A stretch of DNA of 64,000 nt from Membranipora membranacea (lineage: Eukaryota; Bryozoa; Gymnolaemata; Cheilostomatida; Membraniporidae): NCBI GenBank assembly GCA_914767715.1, contig OU612065.1, positions 7,998,001-8,062,000 of the forward strand, written 5' to 3'. Below are positions 1 to 12,978 of this stretch, in pieces. Both the position numbers and the translations under genes were made by a program. The first letter of the stretch is position 1; each line of letters opens with the position of its first letter. The notes beneath the pieces are model-generated. The model searched no databases, was not told the DNA's origin, and saw only the letters and a program-made list of their open reading frames with translations.

Positions 1-313
1 TCTTTACGATCAGATGTAACAGTTATCTACAGTGGCCTCGAAATGGAACAGAGAGAGCGGGCTTACAACCCATTTGATTTTAGACTCAAACCACCGCATG
101 CTTCAATATAAAGATACGGGAAAGGGGAATCACTTCGGGTGTTTGCATTCAGGAACAACCTATTGAGCAAAATGCAGGTATTAAATATAATTTTTATAGG
201 ATTTATGAGTTACGGATAGCCAGAGGGGTCACTTCATAGTCAAGGAGAACCGGAATTTTTTCAATCGGATAGTCAGAAGTTGAGATAGTAAAGAGATTAC
301 TAACTGTACTCAC

Positions 314-3300
314 TACTGGCAGGACAACTATTCTCATAACACTGAGTCTCTCCATTCTTACAGAGGCACACCTTACAGGTGTTAACCTCCCATACCTCAA
401 ACATCTACAACAAAAATAAGACATCCATCCAACGATTAGCGCGCATTTACCTAAGCTTACTGTAGAAAGCCTGTTACCCATTACAAAGAATTGTTCAGAA
501 ACATATTGGTTGACATCGGTGGCAGGATACTTGTTCTTGTTCTCCATCAAAAGGTAAAAAATACGCACAAGTAGATTTCGCCTATAGCTAGAGTATGCCA
601 CCTAGAGTCTAAATGAAACTATCGTACATTGTTTGAGCAATGAAGGAAGCACCTGCACATTGATGATTTATTTGACTGTCATATTTATTTGCATATCTAA
701 CCTCAGTGACATAAGCTTTGCCATCATATAGACAAGTCTCCTTTAGTTTGCATACAGGACAGCATGAGTCTTCGTTTTGATGTAGGTAGGCATTCTACAA
801 AAAGGTACATATTGAAAAGATTTAGGAAGCTGTGAATCTGTGAACAGGCAACATGCGTAAGAAGAAAAAGGGGCTGTCACACCGATGTAGATTGCATCAA
901 TAGTGTGCATGCCACCTGTTTCATGTAATCAATACGCAGTTGATCTGTGGCTTGGCAGTGGTTATGGTACCGGAAAACTGTTTACATAATACTCGAGATG
1001 TATTGTTTTATCTGCCAGGTATTTAAAATGGTTGATAAGAAAAGGGTGCACAACTTTACGCATGGGGTCAGGTCAACAAGCCACATGTTGAAACAATGCA
1101 AATAACAATAGTAATATCGTTACTCTAGGATATTTACAGACTCTCCAGATAAGACGGGTTTATCTCAATGGTCTACTACAGCAAAGAGAATACTTACAAA
1201 TCCCCTCAAAAAATTGTTACAACTTGGCTACTGTTCACTTTGAAGAAGAGACAAATCCGGGGCTTACGCAGATAGCACCGCGTCTCAAGAACACATCAAT
1301 GACTGATTGCAGGATTTCCATTTTGTTGAACAAATACTGACAGGTCTGCCAACCATTGAGTTTTACAAGCATTAACATAGGTCGAGTGTTTGTGTGCGAC
1401 TCATCGGGTCAACTATGAGTAGAACTGAGACTGACACGAGGAGAAGAGGCCTCTTAAACCATTGTAACATAGATTTAATGATTTATTACATTAATTCTCT
1501 TTCTATACATGTTCAGAGATCAACTTCATATTATAGATGCCTGAACAGCCATGGAATTAAAGGTGATATCACGAACATAATAATGTACCTGCAGATTAAA
1601 TCAGATTTACCAGGAAGGAATCAGCAACTTCAGTTCTTTGAAAGCGCCTCTCCCTTAACAAATCAGCTTATAATCCCATGTCTACAGAGTCATGATATCA
1701 TTGATCCGTATGATAATACTACTTACTGATGCACAATTAGTGAGAGAACATTGAGCTTTACTGCAGGAGATTTTACCCTCGTCACAGATACAGTATTCAC
1801 ATTTACTGACGTTCCATATCTGTCCATTATAGTAGGTGTTGTCTCCCTCGATACATGTACCAAACTCAGGGTAACAAGTCGGACAGCATTCTCCTGGCAC
1901 AACAATCGGGCGATGCAGCTGAAAAATATTGAATGACTCATAAAAGCTATTTTGTTTTATTAGTTTTTTGTCATTCTTGTAAGGATTTATGTTTCGGTAT
2001 TACTCAGAGCAAGGAGTTATGCAGTTTCATTTTTTGTTGATGATATCATACAGATTAAATGAAGCATGTTAACAAAAACGTATCACCAAGCTTTACTTAA
2101 CCCAGTCATGTAATACAAACACATACCCTGGGACAGGCTGACTCAAAGCAGTCCTTAGTAAAGCACTTCTCTGTACCGCTGATACATACACAATTAGTAC
2201 AAGGATCCGCCTGCCAAGTCTCACCAGTCTGAAATTAAAATAATATTCAACATAACTTTTTATAGAAACACGCACCAAATGATGAGATCATGTTGTAACG
2301 TATGATAATCAACTATGTAAACCTGTGTTTGGTCACACACTAGTCTTGGCAAAATGGTAACAGCGTCATTTCAATACAATTAACCATTCAAATCTTTCGG
2401 GATAAAAACAAAAAAGCATCCGCTAAATTTTACACACACAGTCCAGCCAATCATTTTATAGTACAATTAAATAGAGCATACCCATTCAATAGCACTGTTT
2501 TGATGTACAAGTGTTTTTTAAAACAATAACTTAATGCAAATTGTATCTGACTTTTGTTCCCGGCTTAAATGCAACGCTCTGTAATTTTGATTTTTCAAAG
2601 CGAATAAACTCAAGTTATGCAGTTGCCATTAAGCATAATGCCGGTGCTGATGTATGGCCGCAGGCACCCTCAGTCCGAGCTTGGGGGACAGTTTACATAC
2701 TCCAAAAATAATGCTACTCCTTTTGTGAATGGTTACACGGGAAACGGATACATTAAAAATCAAAATATAAACCGCCAATTCGATGTTTTATACTTTTAGC
2801 TGTACCTTTAGACACCCTTGAATTGCAGGTTCAGTGTTTAAGCCATTAACTGTATCTAATTGGTAGAGAAACAGGACCACTCAAAGAAACATTATGAGTA
2901 TTTCCTGTATTGAAATATGTCAGAGTAGGTTATAGGACTACAGGCTAATCTAATAAAATACCTCATAAAGCTTTCCGTTACTCCAGCATTGATCGTTAGG
3001 GCAGATAGGACAGCAAGCCCCTTCTGGTGTGTATGCCTGTAAGATAAATCAACGTTACGATTGCCATTTGACCTTGCCAAAAAGGTGAATCCGACAGCCA
3101 GTCTCATGTCAAAAGCCTACCTTTGCCATAATTATGAGGGCAACATTGGAGAAACCTTGTATTATCACAAAAGTATTACCATGGGACACCTTACAAACTA
3201 CTAAAATTATCATGTTCAAATAGTTAGTTATTCATAATTCAATTCCGGTTGGTGTGTACAACATCTAAAGAAGGCAGCTGGATCCTATGTTATAACCCTG

Positions 3301-6300
3301 CGATTATGGATAATTGTAAAAATTATGAATACTATCAAAAGCATAGCCAGATACCCAGTAAAGTACACATAAGGGCTTTCAGAAAGAAACAGATTATTGT
3401 TCGCTGCTCGTAAAACAACAGACAAGGAATGAATGCAAGGAAGCAATAATTACTTCCTTGCATTCCTCTTCTGTGGTTTCCATTATCGATAGAAGTCTCT
3501 CTGTGCTAGATTTGGGTACAGAATACTTTTTCAGGCTCATACAATCAATCTCTTGCTTTAGAATGGCTTATTTTTGGCTCAGTGGCATGCTGAGAATCAA
3601 TTTAACCAAATTCATGCAGCAAGATTGTTAATGATGTCTGTTTGCCATCTAACAGGTTGATGTAATTTATAGTAATGGTAACCCTATTCTGTCTATTAAA
3701 TTACTAAAACTAGCTGTACTATGAACCTGGGAATTTCCAGCGTGTCTAAATGACACTGCTACCCAATTTTGGTGTCTCAGTGATCTGATGGCCAGAAATT
3801 AAAATCCAGCACTTTTAAGGTTAGCAAAACCTTCCTGGCGCTCTTACAGCCTTATTACAAGTGATTATACTGCCAAGGCAAAGGCCCCTGGGACTTACAT
3901 GCCTCTACTTTGCCAATGGGGTGTTTGATACTGGACATTGACAATGTAAAGGCATGTATGTAAGAGTCCCAGGGGCCCATGGATTGATTGTAATTGTTTA
4001 AAGTGTATTTCACCTCAGTTTGATATTTTAGTACTAGTACAAACATGAAATTATTTGGGGTCAAATATACCTTTTTAGCCCTTCCTAGTGGCTGGAAACA
4101 CTCTCAGAGCTTCTGCAGACGGGGCTCCGCCCTGTACCCCGTTGAGGGGCTCACACCGCCCCCCAAACCCCCAGGGGGGTGACTCGGGTGCTTCGCACCC
4201 TCGAAGCACCACGTTGTGGTGCAGTATCGCCGTAAAATGGAATCTCCCTATTTTGAATTTAGATTACTTGGCAAGTATGGTGTCTAAATGACACTGCTAC
4301 CCAATTTTGGTGTCGCAGTGATCTGATGGCCAGAAATTAAAATCCAGCACTTTTAAGGTTAGCAAAACCTTCCTGGCGCTCTTACAGCCTTATTACAAGT
4401 GATTATACTGCCAAATCCCAGTCCTCTAATGTGCAACGATTCACCTGCATTAAAAGATTTGTATAGAAAATTTATTTAAGCGCTCGACACGTAGACAGCA
4501 TTAGGACAATTTTGTTTTCTTTTGAGTCGGAATAAAGAAAAAAAAACTTACGAGTTGACAGTCAAGCGGCGGACAGACATGAGCGTAACAAGATTTGACA
4601 CCTTTATCACATTGACAGAGGATACAGTTCTCCTTATTCCAGGAAGCCTTGTCTGGGTACAGCTTCCCATCATCCTCGCACATGTCTGTAATTCAAATTA
4701 AATTTGTCATTTTGAAGCATGCAATGAAGCCTAAACATTTCTTGCATGCAAGGAATTTTATAACCATATAGGTTGTTTTTTTCAACTTGACATGTTTTTC
4801 TAAGCGAATAAAACCTTGGGGTGCTTTTCTGATTAAAGTTTTAAGCCTGATTCAGTATTTTGATAACAATCCGTTTACAGACAGACGCATACTTGTTGAG
4901 CATTTCCGACAGCATTCATCCTCGATACGATTTGAGCATTCTACTTGGGAGCATGAGAGTATCCGGCATTTCAGATCTCCATTGATACAGTCACACTGTT
5001 CGCATTGAGCATTCCGGCGGCTAGTTCCATGCTAGAATTTACAGAAAATCAGTAACATCATTTGGAATCCTTACTGGGATAAAATTGTGTGAAAGTGAAC
5101 TATGCAACCATTGAACTGGATATAACTAAGCACTCAATTTATTTTTTCAGATGCTTGATTTACGCTAAATAGCTAGCGATCACCTAGCAGACAGACAGCA
5201 TAACACAAGGTGTGATCAGTTACACAATACCTCACAATCTAATTATAAAGATCTGATAGAGTTTAATTCAGTTGATTTCAGGTGTGGGCCTCCCTGATTA
5301 GATTTATAATGCCCTGTGGGTGTCCAGCATGCTATTAAATCATGTGTTTTTTAATTTACAAAACAGCGTTGGTTCTGCTGATCAGACAAACAATGTTGAA
5401 GCAGCGTCCCAGAGAGAAGAGACACTAGCTTTGATACTAATTATAAGGGGGTGTAGATTAGGGCTTATAGCGATGGCTGGTCTTTCAAGAGCTCCGGATC
5501 AGAACAATGGAAAAGAATGTTGACAGAATTTAAAAAGGGATGTGAGACAAACAATGGCTTTTAACAAATGATTACAACGGACACGTTAATAAAACATAAC
5601 AAGGGGATGGTTGGGAACTCAGTCGCCAAACCGATTCTATTTGCAATCAGAATTAGACATCATATGTAAATAAATAGATGCTGATAATAAGCAAACATGA
5701 GATATTACTCAAAATAACAGAACCAGGTAATATGAAACCAGAAAATTGAGTGAAAAATACAATCAAGTATGGTATTCGACAAAAATTGCTGTATGCAAGA
5801 TTTTTTATTGGTCAATCTCATATTATCATAGAGTAAAGATAGAGATAGATCACATGTAGAAATACATCACAGAGTGAGGATATATATTATATATACCCTC
5901 ACTCTATGATGTATTTCTACACGTAACACCTTTTTTCATGAAAGAACCACACCTATGATTTTATGGGTATCTGGCAGAACAAAAACACACATTTTTGAGT
6001 AAAGTACGTAAGGGTACGAGTACGAAATCATATAACTGCCGCGATACTTACTTGCATGGTGATATCATCAACTTTACAGTCCTTATATTTCGGTGCACAA
6101 GTAGGGCAGCAGGCTGTTGTGTTGAAGGTCAGCACCTGCTCCTAAAAATCAGTTAACAAGGTTTTCTTTACTATAGAGTACAATAAACAAAGTAAATCAA
6201 CCATGGAAGTCAATTTAAAGCGCAACTTTGGAAGAGGATGTTAGCAGATTGATTGTGTAAACTGATGGAGATTAGACACAAAATCTTTTCCTCTTTTTGT

Positions 6301-9300
6301 TCAGATTATGCAGCGTAAGAGCCACTGGCGACAAGTTGCTTTTATCATTGTTCATCACAAACGCTAAGATTTCCAAAGAACAATGGTATCATTGCATTAC
6401 ATTAGGGCAATGGATGTAGTCTTATGTACCCTCTGGTCTTTGAACAAAGTATTTATATTGTACACAATAAGTATAAAATGTATTATTGTCACAAAAGTCA
6501 AAATGATTACACAGATGTTAATCTGTAAGGTCGAGTAAACTTCCACTAGATAGGATGCAAATTTATTTAGTTAGCTCTGCATTTCGCTTGCACAATTAGT
6601 GACATAACAAACACAAATGAAAAATGTTCATTACCCCTAGAGGCAGTAAAGAGCAGCAGCATCGGAGATGATAAGAAAGTAATCAGCGTATTGCTCAAGT
6701 CATTGGCCCTATCAGTTTCCAGCGCAGACTAAATTTTCATGTACAAAGTAACTGATAATCTGAGCCATCATCAATTCTGCTAATTTGCTGGGGATATTGG
6801 AGGGCGCAAGCATAGCGTATAGTTATTCGTTTGAGTAGCACCATTCAGTTTAAAGCTGACCTAAGCTGGAATGTGATTATAAGGTGTTTGGCACCACCAA
6901 CCTTACAAGTAATTTGACAATTTCATTAATAACAATTTTCCTTGCATAGTAAGTTTTCACTTAACAGTACCTTTTGTTTGTGACTCCATTATAAGAATAA
7001 GCAGGCACTGTAGTGCAAATTTTAGACCAATAGGTTAGGTTCGCTTAATTGACCAGCATGACCACAAGTTTTGATGGGTGTGGGAGATTGTGTGATTAAA
7101 ACAGCAGCTCATCGGCGGAGCTCAAAAGTCATGTGAATAAAATCTGCATTTCAGTTGAGATCTTATCAGTCCAAGAGTAAAAAACTAGCGCAGGACTCAA
7201 TACAAAAAGTAGCTGTAAACAGCTGGCTCTCAGCTGGAGGTTTCTGCTTCAGTTGAGAAAACTCAAACAAGTCAGTGAAGACATTGATATAAGTTGTTGA
7301 TGGAGCCGTTTTATTTACCTGAGTACACATTGGAGAAAGGCATTGTACAGCAACGCATTCCTCGTCCTCCAGGGCACAGGAACATCTGGTACAAGGCTCA
7401 GGGTACCAAATATCAGCCACACTCCCCTGTAAAATAAGGATAAGGTAATGTTCCATATCAATACCACGCTGGGGATTGGGATTCTGTTATGTTATAAACT
7501 TAAGAAAGCCTACAAATTGTTTATTCGCATGATGAATGAATAGCGTGGAACACGTGCTGGATTTCAGTGCTATGTTGACACCCCAGGCCTGATAACATCC
7601 ATTAGTTTAATTACCATTCATTGTAGTAACTTGACCTGGTCAGTTCATCTACTCATAGGATAATAGTATGAATGGCATGTCATGGAATAAAGATCAATGA
7701 TACCAAGGATTAAATTCTAGGTGATACTCTTGATCGAATTTTCAAGTTGCAAACCAGCCAGGTATGAACAATTGTTACCCCATAGAATGAACGAAGAGGC
7801 TTGTGTAAAAATTAAGCAAAGAATGCGCTGCAACACTTTTTTCCTCAAGGCTACAAATAAATGAGAACGTCTTAAAAATTTTCTAGGGCTTCGGAAGGCA
7901 GCAGCTAAAAGAGATCTACACAATGGTGGCACACAGTGTTGTGATTCTGACATTGCTTGGTGCTTACCCCAGTCAAAATATCCAACAGCTCTGTCTGAGA
8001 ACATGGCCCTACAAAAGACAAAAGTATAAATATTTTGAGTACAGCTGTTAACTTTTATGGAGGCATCTATTAATTATATCAAAATTACAAAGCAGTCACA
8101 TCCTATGTTGACTTTGAGCATGTCAATTTAAAAGCGACATGAAAGAGTTTGGGTATAATTGAAGGGAGTTGTCCCAACCAATCAGTCAGTTATGGCTACT
8201 GATTCATGTCACTTAAACGTAGATGTGGATAGGATAATATCATTGTACTCAGTCAGCCTCAGATTGAGGAAAGTTTGAGGCTGCGGACGGACGAAAGGCG
8301 TGAGAATGGAGGCTGAGATGAGTGATGAGCTGGTATCAGTGTCAACAAAGCGTTCACATGCCGCTCACCAGATGGGAGATAAGGGCTGTGTCAGTATTGT
8401 TTTAAAGTGACACATCACTGTGAAGAAGTTAGAGCTGCAAACAAACATGGCAATTCATTGCCTCAGAGTCAACTGGAAGAGGCAGTGATTGTTTGAGACC
8501 AGAGACTTGAGGAATGTCAACATCAGTGTGCAGTTAAACCGGAATGTAGCAAACAGAAAAAGTCAAATTCATAAAACAGCCATTACTTGTTCGGCGTGTT
8601 CTCCTGCAGTCAGCTGTCAGACTGTTTCCGAAATGTGAATAAGTTACATTGGCATTCCCAACGCCATTTAATCATATGTCTCAATCAACAAAGAATAAAG
8701 TAATACAGTTATTTTTTAATCATCATATCTAAAGTTATGTTAGCATAGTTCTGTTGTTTCTCTCACAATCAACCCATGCTACATGAGACAGTCAGCTGGC
8801 ACCAAACGCTGAATGAACAATAATTTTAATCTGCACATTGTCCGTTATGAGGAGTGTAAATGACCAGTTACTGGTATCAAGATATGTCACTGATAGATTT
8901 TGGCAGTGATTATCAAAAGAAATATTATCGGGAGTAGGATATATACTTCCTCCCTAATTTTAATGCACAGAAAGCAAATTGCATCAAAATGCTATATTAC
9001 GCTTGGGCAACTGCTTGACTTGACCTAGTACATTATCACAGTGCCTTGGCAATATATATAATCTATCAGAAGCATAAAATTTCAATTTCAGGTACTTTTT
9101 GGAAACATGCCTTTCATATACAAATTGACAAGTCATTGCAGTCACTTAACAAACTCGCATAAAATGTTAGCTTTGAAATCATTGATCAATGTAGAGATTG
9201 ACACAAAAATGCACTTTGTTACTAATGTGCTGTTTGACAAGTGGACTATAATACAAAGATGAATTTTAATAGTTAAATTGTGAGATATTTGACAACATAA

Positions 9301-10828
9301 AATGTAAGGGAATCATGTTTAAATCAGGTAATGCGTGAAAGTCTAGACTACTCAAGTATGAAAGGTAAGAGGGGTAATTAGGGAGATAATCCGTGGATCA
9401 AACAACCTGTTTGAGAGTAATTTTGCGATGATGGGATAATGCAGGGCACTTTGCTTTTCGTCTCAGCCTTCCAGCCAGTACCACTGAAGGTCACAATAAG
9501 ACAGAGGGCAGTGGATTAGATACTAAGTAACTACCATACCCATATCCCTATGTAGAGATCCTTGGAATGGAGCAAAACTAGAATTTAACTATCAGCTGTT
9601 ACTAATGATGCATTCGTTTAGTATTTCACAGCATAGCGATGTGCAGAAACAGGACACTCCGAGTACAGATCACTAATGAGATGAGGTAATACAATGAAAA
9701 TGAGCCTAAATAGCATCCGATGCTTCAGAGCCTCCAGCCAAACAAACCAGGGATAACATTACAACTTTATTTTTATAACCTCTTTCTCTAATTTCATATC
9801 GGGCACAACAAAAAAAAACTAGCAAATAATGGGAACAATGATTGAAACAATGACCATGATCCAATTAATACGGATCATTAGGATCATAGGATACAAGGCT
9901 GCCAAACTTATAACATAGCATCACTATCTCAGCAAAAACATGTGTTCTAAACCATCGACTACTCATCCACACGTACATGCTACTGCTGAGAGGCGCCTCA
10001 ACACCACACAGCAGGTCAAAGTCCATCATCACTAAGGGCCCACACAGTAGGTGGCGTTAAGGCCCAAACACTGGGACCTTTTTCGCAGTGAAATGGCAGC
10101 ATATTAATCACTCCGGTATAAATTATACTTGATCACACAACAAGCCTGAATAAGTTGTTTGATAAAAAACCACATGTATATTTGGAACACTACACATAGG
10201 AGGATAATTGGGTGCTGATAAAATATGTTAATCATACCCATACTTCAAATGTCTTCATAAACACACAACAATACAAACATAGGAAATGTGCTCGACATAT
10301 CTAGTGTACAATGTGTAAGCAAGGACATGCCAAGAGCGACTTCAACCTCGAACAAACTTTTTTTTCGAATTCACCAATAAACACAGGAATGGCCAAAGTC
10401 TTCTGCCCTTCCTGCAGTTACTACGTTATATTATGTTTTCAAGAAATAAAATCAGACACTTCCAACAAGACCTTGAGCTTCAACGGTTAGAATGAGAACA
10501 GAAGGACAACAACTGCTGTCTGCGTTTATAGGCATTGTAGGCGAGAGGAGCAGAGGGGCTGCACACAGCTGGCTGTTTTAACAGTCCTTAAAAATTAAGC
10601 AGTGATCGAGGAGCATATTACAGGTATGATGAGCTGATTTTAGATCAAACTGAGAGTGCAAACCAATGAACTATTTAAATGGGGTGTTTTATGACAGGAA
10701 AGAAGATGTGTGACATTTGTTTGATGTGACATAATTAACCTATGCATATATGTAGTTATCAAATTACCTGCAACACTTAGCTTCACAAGGGCTGTCACTA
10801 ACAGCAGTAATGTAGTGTGCTTTCTCAT
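314..10828 (-). CDS. Secreted multi-VWC-domain protein (kielin/chordin-like), 3' end outside window
   Basis: Eleven exons join in phase (minus strand): 10768-10828, 7968-8008, 7319-7426, 6052-6141, 4893-5031, 4552-4685, 2962-3036, 2127-2228, 1727-1918, 702-794, 314-404. Exon 1 encodes a signal peptide (MRKH, then a leucine-rich core, ending SVAG). The roughly 375 residues seen hold six von Willebrand C domains: a tryptophan or tyrosine, then CxxCxC, and a closing CCPxC (CCPTC at about 81-85, CCRKC at about 141-145, CCPIC at about 199-203, CCPTC at about 261-265, CCPVC at about 325-329). The sixth is cut by the left edge. VWC repeats of this type bind BMP/TGF-beta ligands or matrix proteins in the extracellular space; binding here is inferred. 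Most introns are phase 0 and split domains between the CxCxC half and the CCPxC half. Exon 11 ends in phase 1 and I found no convincing next exon before base 1. Exact orthology is unresolved. Confidence 0.85.
3742..4414. repeat. Pair of 135-bp direct repeats around a palindrome and a GC-rich core (mini-LTR-like element)
   Basis: Bases 3742-3876 and 4280-4414 are identical at 134 of 135 positions (one T/G difference). Inside the shared edge base each repeat runs from TGTCTAAA to CTGCCA, the TG...CA ends expected of long terminal repeats. Between them lie a hairpin (arms about 3881-3905 and 3951-3979) and a GC-rich stretch at about 4085-4240. There is no coding capacity, no clear primer-binding site or polypurine tract, and no obvious target-site duplication. 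It sits in an intron of the VWC gene. It could be a TRIM-type mini-retrotransposon or a recent local duplication. Confidence 0.6.
4085..4240. other. GC-rich insert with stacked short hairpins
   Basis: This stretch is far more GC-rich than its surroundings and carries several small self-complementary words (GGGGCTCCGCCC, GGGTGCTTCGCACCC, CCACGTTGTGG). It has no useful reading frame. It may be the end or core of a non-autonomous mobile element sitting inside the direct-repeat pair. Confidence 0.4.
5851..5927. repeat. Near-perfect hairpin in VWC intron
   Basis: The arms read TGTAGAAATACATCA and its complement TGATGTATTTCTACA, continue through GAGTGAGG/CCCTCACTC, and close on an AT-rich loop. 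It is a small palindromic element or hairpin with no coding content. Confidence 0.65.
8009..10767 (-). other. Long first intron of the VWC gene
   Basis: This 2.76-kb intron lies between the signal-peptide exon and the short second exon. I see no open frame, RNA gene or clear repeat array in it. Confidence 0.6.
10768..10828 (-). CDS. First coding exon of the VWC gene (signal peptide)
   Basis: The ATG at 10828 opens about 20 hydrophobic residues ending SVA, followed by a GTAATT donor in phase 1. The 41-base next exon at 7968-8008 restores phase 0 across a 2.8-kb intron. This start is chosen because no other in-frame ATG precedes the hydrophobic core and the leader is a typical secretory signal. 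Confidence 0.75.
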
Positions 10829-12978
10829 CGCTCCCTGGGTTTATCTGAGCTAATCTGACTGCTTGCTAATTACTTATACTGATCCAAGTTCAAATATCTT
10901 CAGCTCGCTGATGTTCCTCTGACATCCTTTTATGTACAGACAGAGATTGCTAGCTCTACCAGTCGCCTGAGAGTATAGCGGTATCCAAATTTAGCTCAGT
11001 CTACTTTCCCGACTTAGATCGTAAGAGGAAATCCGTAGTAGCTTTCGATCTATCTTCGACTGATGAAGCACACTGCGAGAAAATAATTATTATATCAAAC
11101 CTCAGTTAATTAGAACATTTCCTTGGCAAACTCAAATTGATAAAATCATTCCAAAATTACTATTACCCACTCAGTGAATTTCATGAGCTAAGTAAAGGTT
11201 GAGGTTAAATTGGCCCAGTGGACCACTTGTCTTTTCAAAAGATTATTGCAAAGTGGTTAAGCTACAGCTTTGAATGGATTAAAATTCAAAAGGCCTCAGC
11301 GCTTACTATTAAAATTGGCTACATTCAAATGCAACCAAAATATTTTAATGAAAGTGGCAATTCAGTGACTTTAATAACATTTTGCAGGATTTAGCTAAGG
11401 TGTTTGTGCTCTATTTGTGTTCGCTGCTTATATTATTACCTGAAGAGTCATGTTGTTTCTAGGTATAAGATTAAATTGTGTAAAATACCAAACCATTAAA
11501 TTAAGCATAGAAAATTGCAGGAAGTAAAAATATTATGATCCTTACCTCTGATCCTATGCAATTTGCTAAGTCAAGCTATTCTAGTCCTTGGATAAAATAA
11601 AACTTTTTAAATCAACTTTTGCAGACTCTGATTAGCAGCATACTACTGCTGATTTACTCCAGATATTGGGTATATTACACATTAATCAAATCATAAATTC
11701 TTTAGAGCATTCACAGACGCAGTGTGCTTAGGCGGAGTCTACAGCATCAATCTCAGTGCTGATTGGCCATTGTCAAAGTCCATTCATGAAGAGCATACTG
11801 CATGATAAGAAAACTCTTGACTACTTTATGTTTGAATTCTCTCAAATGCAGGACCTTATAACATGTTTCACTTTCACCCATCATATTGTCGGACTCATTA
11901 TGACTAGGTAGAAGTGATTGACACATTAGCACACACAAAAGTAGCTTGAGGGTATTTACTTTTTCAACTATTGAAGCGAAAATCCGGTTGATGATAGATT
12001 ACATTGTTTCAATTTGGATAATTTTCATTTAAAACAAACAAAATGTGATGGCAATGTCTCTTCCTTCAGTAACAATTATTCATTCACATTGTAAAGTGCA
12101 ATGCCTTTAGACCTTCACTCAGATGCTATCAGTTTTTTATTCAAATTTTTGTTTGCAGATACAGATTTTGTGGCCTCACTTTACAGCTAGGGAAACAATC
12201 ACAAATTATGTCTGAAAATCCTCTTATTTTCCACTTGACTTTCTAATGCAGTCATAAGTGTTCTAATTTCAACTCAATTTAGCCGATCATAGTTCTGGAG
12301 TGGCGATAAAACCTGTAATTTTCTTGCCTCAGGAACTTCATCATATTTGGCACAGCAGGCATAACCAATCAATTTACGCAATACTTTGCGAAAACGGGAA
12401 ACAACCAAATATTCTCCACACTACTATGTTCCGTATCCATGGGAGACTGCAGTGTAATGTTAAAACACGTTAATCATGACCCTCTAATCATGACCCTCTA
12501 ATCATGACCCTCTAATCATGACCCTCGGTTGTTACCTGTAACTCACACAGAAGTCTGTTGATTGTGCAAATACTGTAAGGGCTGATACATTTACATGAGT
12601 ATATAGTTTGATTTCTTCTAGCCCCACCACCATACTTACAGGTCTATAGCTTTTTTGCGTATGAAGATATAGATTTTGGATCATCATCATCACTTCTTAT
12701 CATTATCCAGCTTCTTTTTCGTGATTAAATGTATTTTTATGTACAAACATCATGGTGTTAAAATCAATTTCAATAACAGTTTTTCCGAACCCCAAAGTAT
12801 GTATGCTGGAGACGGAACGGTTTTTTTCAATATAGACACTTCAGACGGATATTAAAGTTATATAATTACAGTAGCTTATTACATGTTGTTTACGAAAAAC
12901 AATTTCATCTTGTGTGGCTGATAACTGGTCAGCTTATTACAACAGATTATATTCCAAACCATGCTGTATGACAGCTGC
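10829..12978. other. Intergenic region between VWC gene and USP39
   Basis: This stretch holds the presumed promoter and 5' leader of the VWC gene (right of 10828, minus strand) and the 3' flank of USP39. The only structured feature noticed is a 14-bp tandem repeat at 12471-12526. No coding exon could be supported. Confidence 0.5.
12471..12526. repeat. Four perfect copies of a 14-bp tandem repeat
   Basis: The unit TAATCATGACCCTC occurs four times head to tail without a mismatch, suggesting recent slippage. Confidence 0.95.

Noticed and set aside
203-601. 132-codon minus-strand open frame
   Set aside because: It overlaps exon 11 of the VWC gene in a different frame and lacks cysteine-rich character; the exon frame with CxxCxC explains the conservation-like pattern.
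1723-1941. Second minus-strand frame over the 1727-1918 exon
   Set aside because: Shadow frame of a clear VWC exon whose other frame gives CCPTC, CxxCxC and correct splice phases.
12471-12526. CRISPR-like array
   Set aside because: Units are directly adjacent 14-mers without spacers, and the context is eukaryotic.
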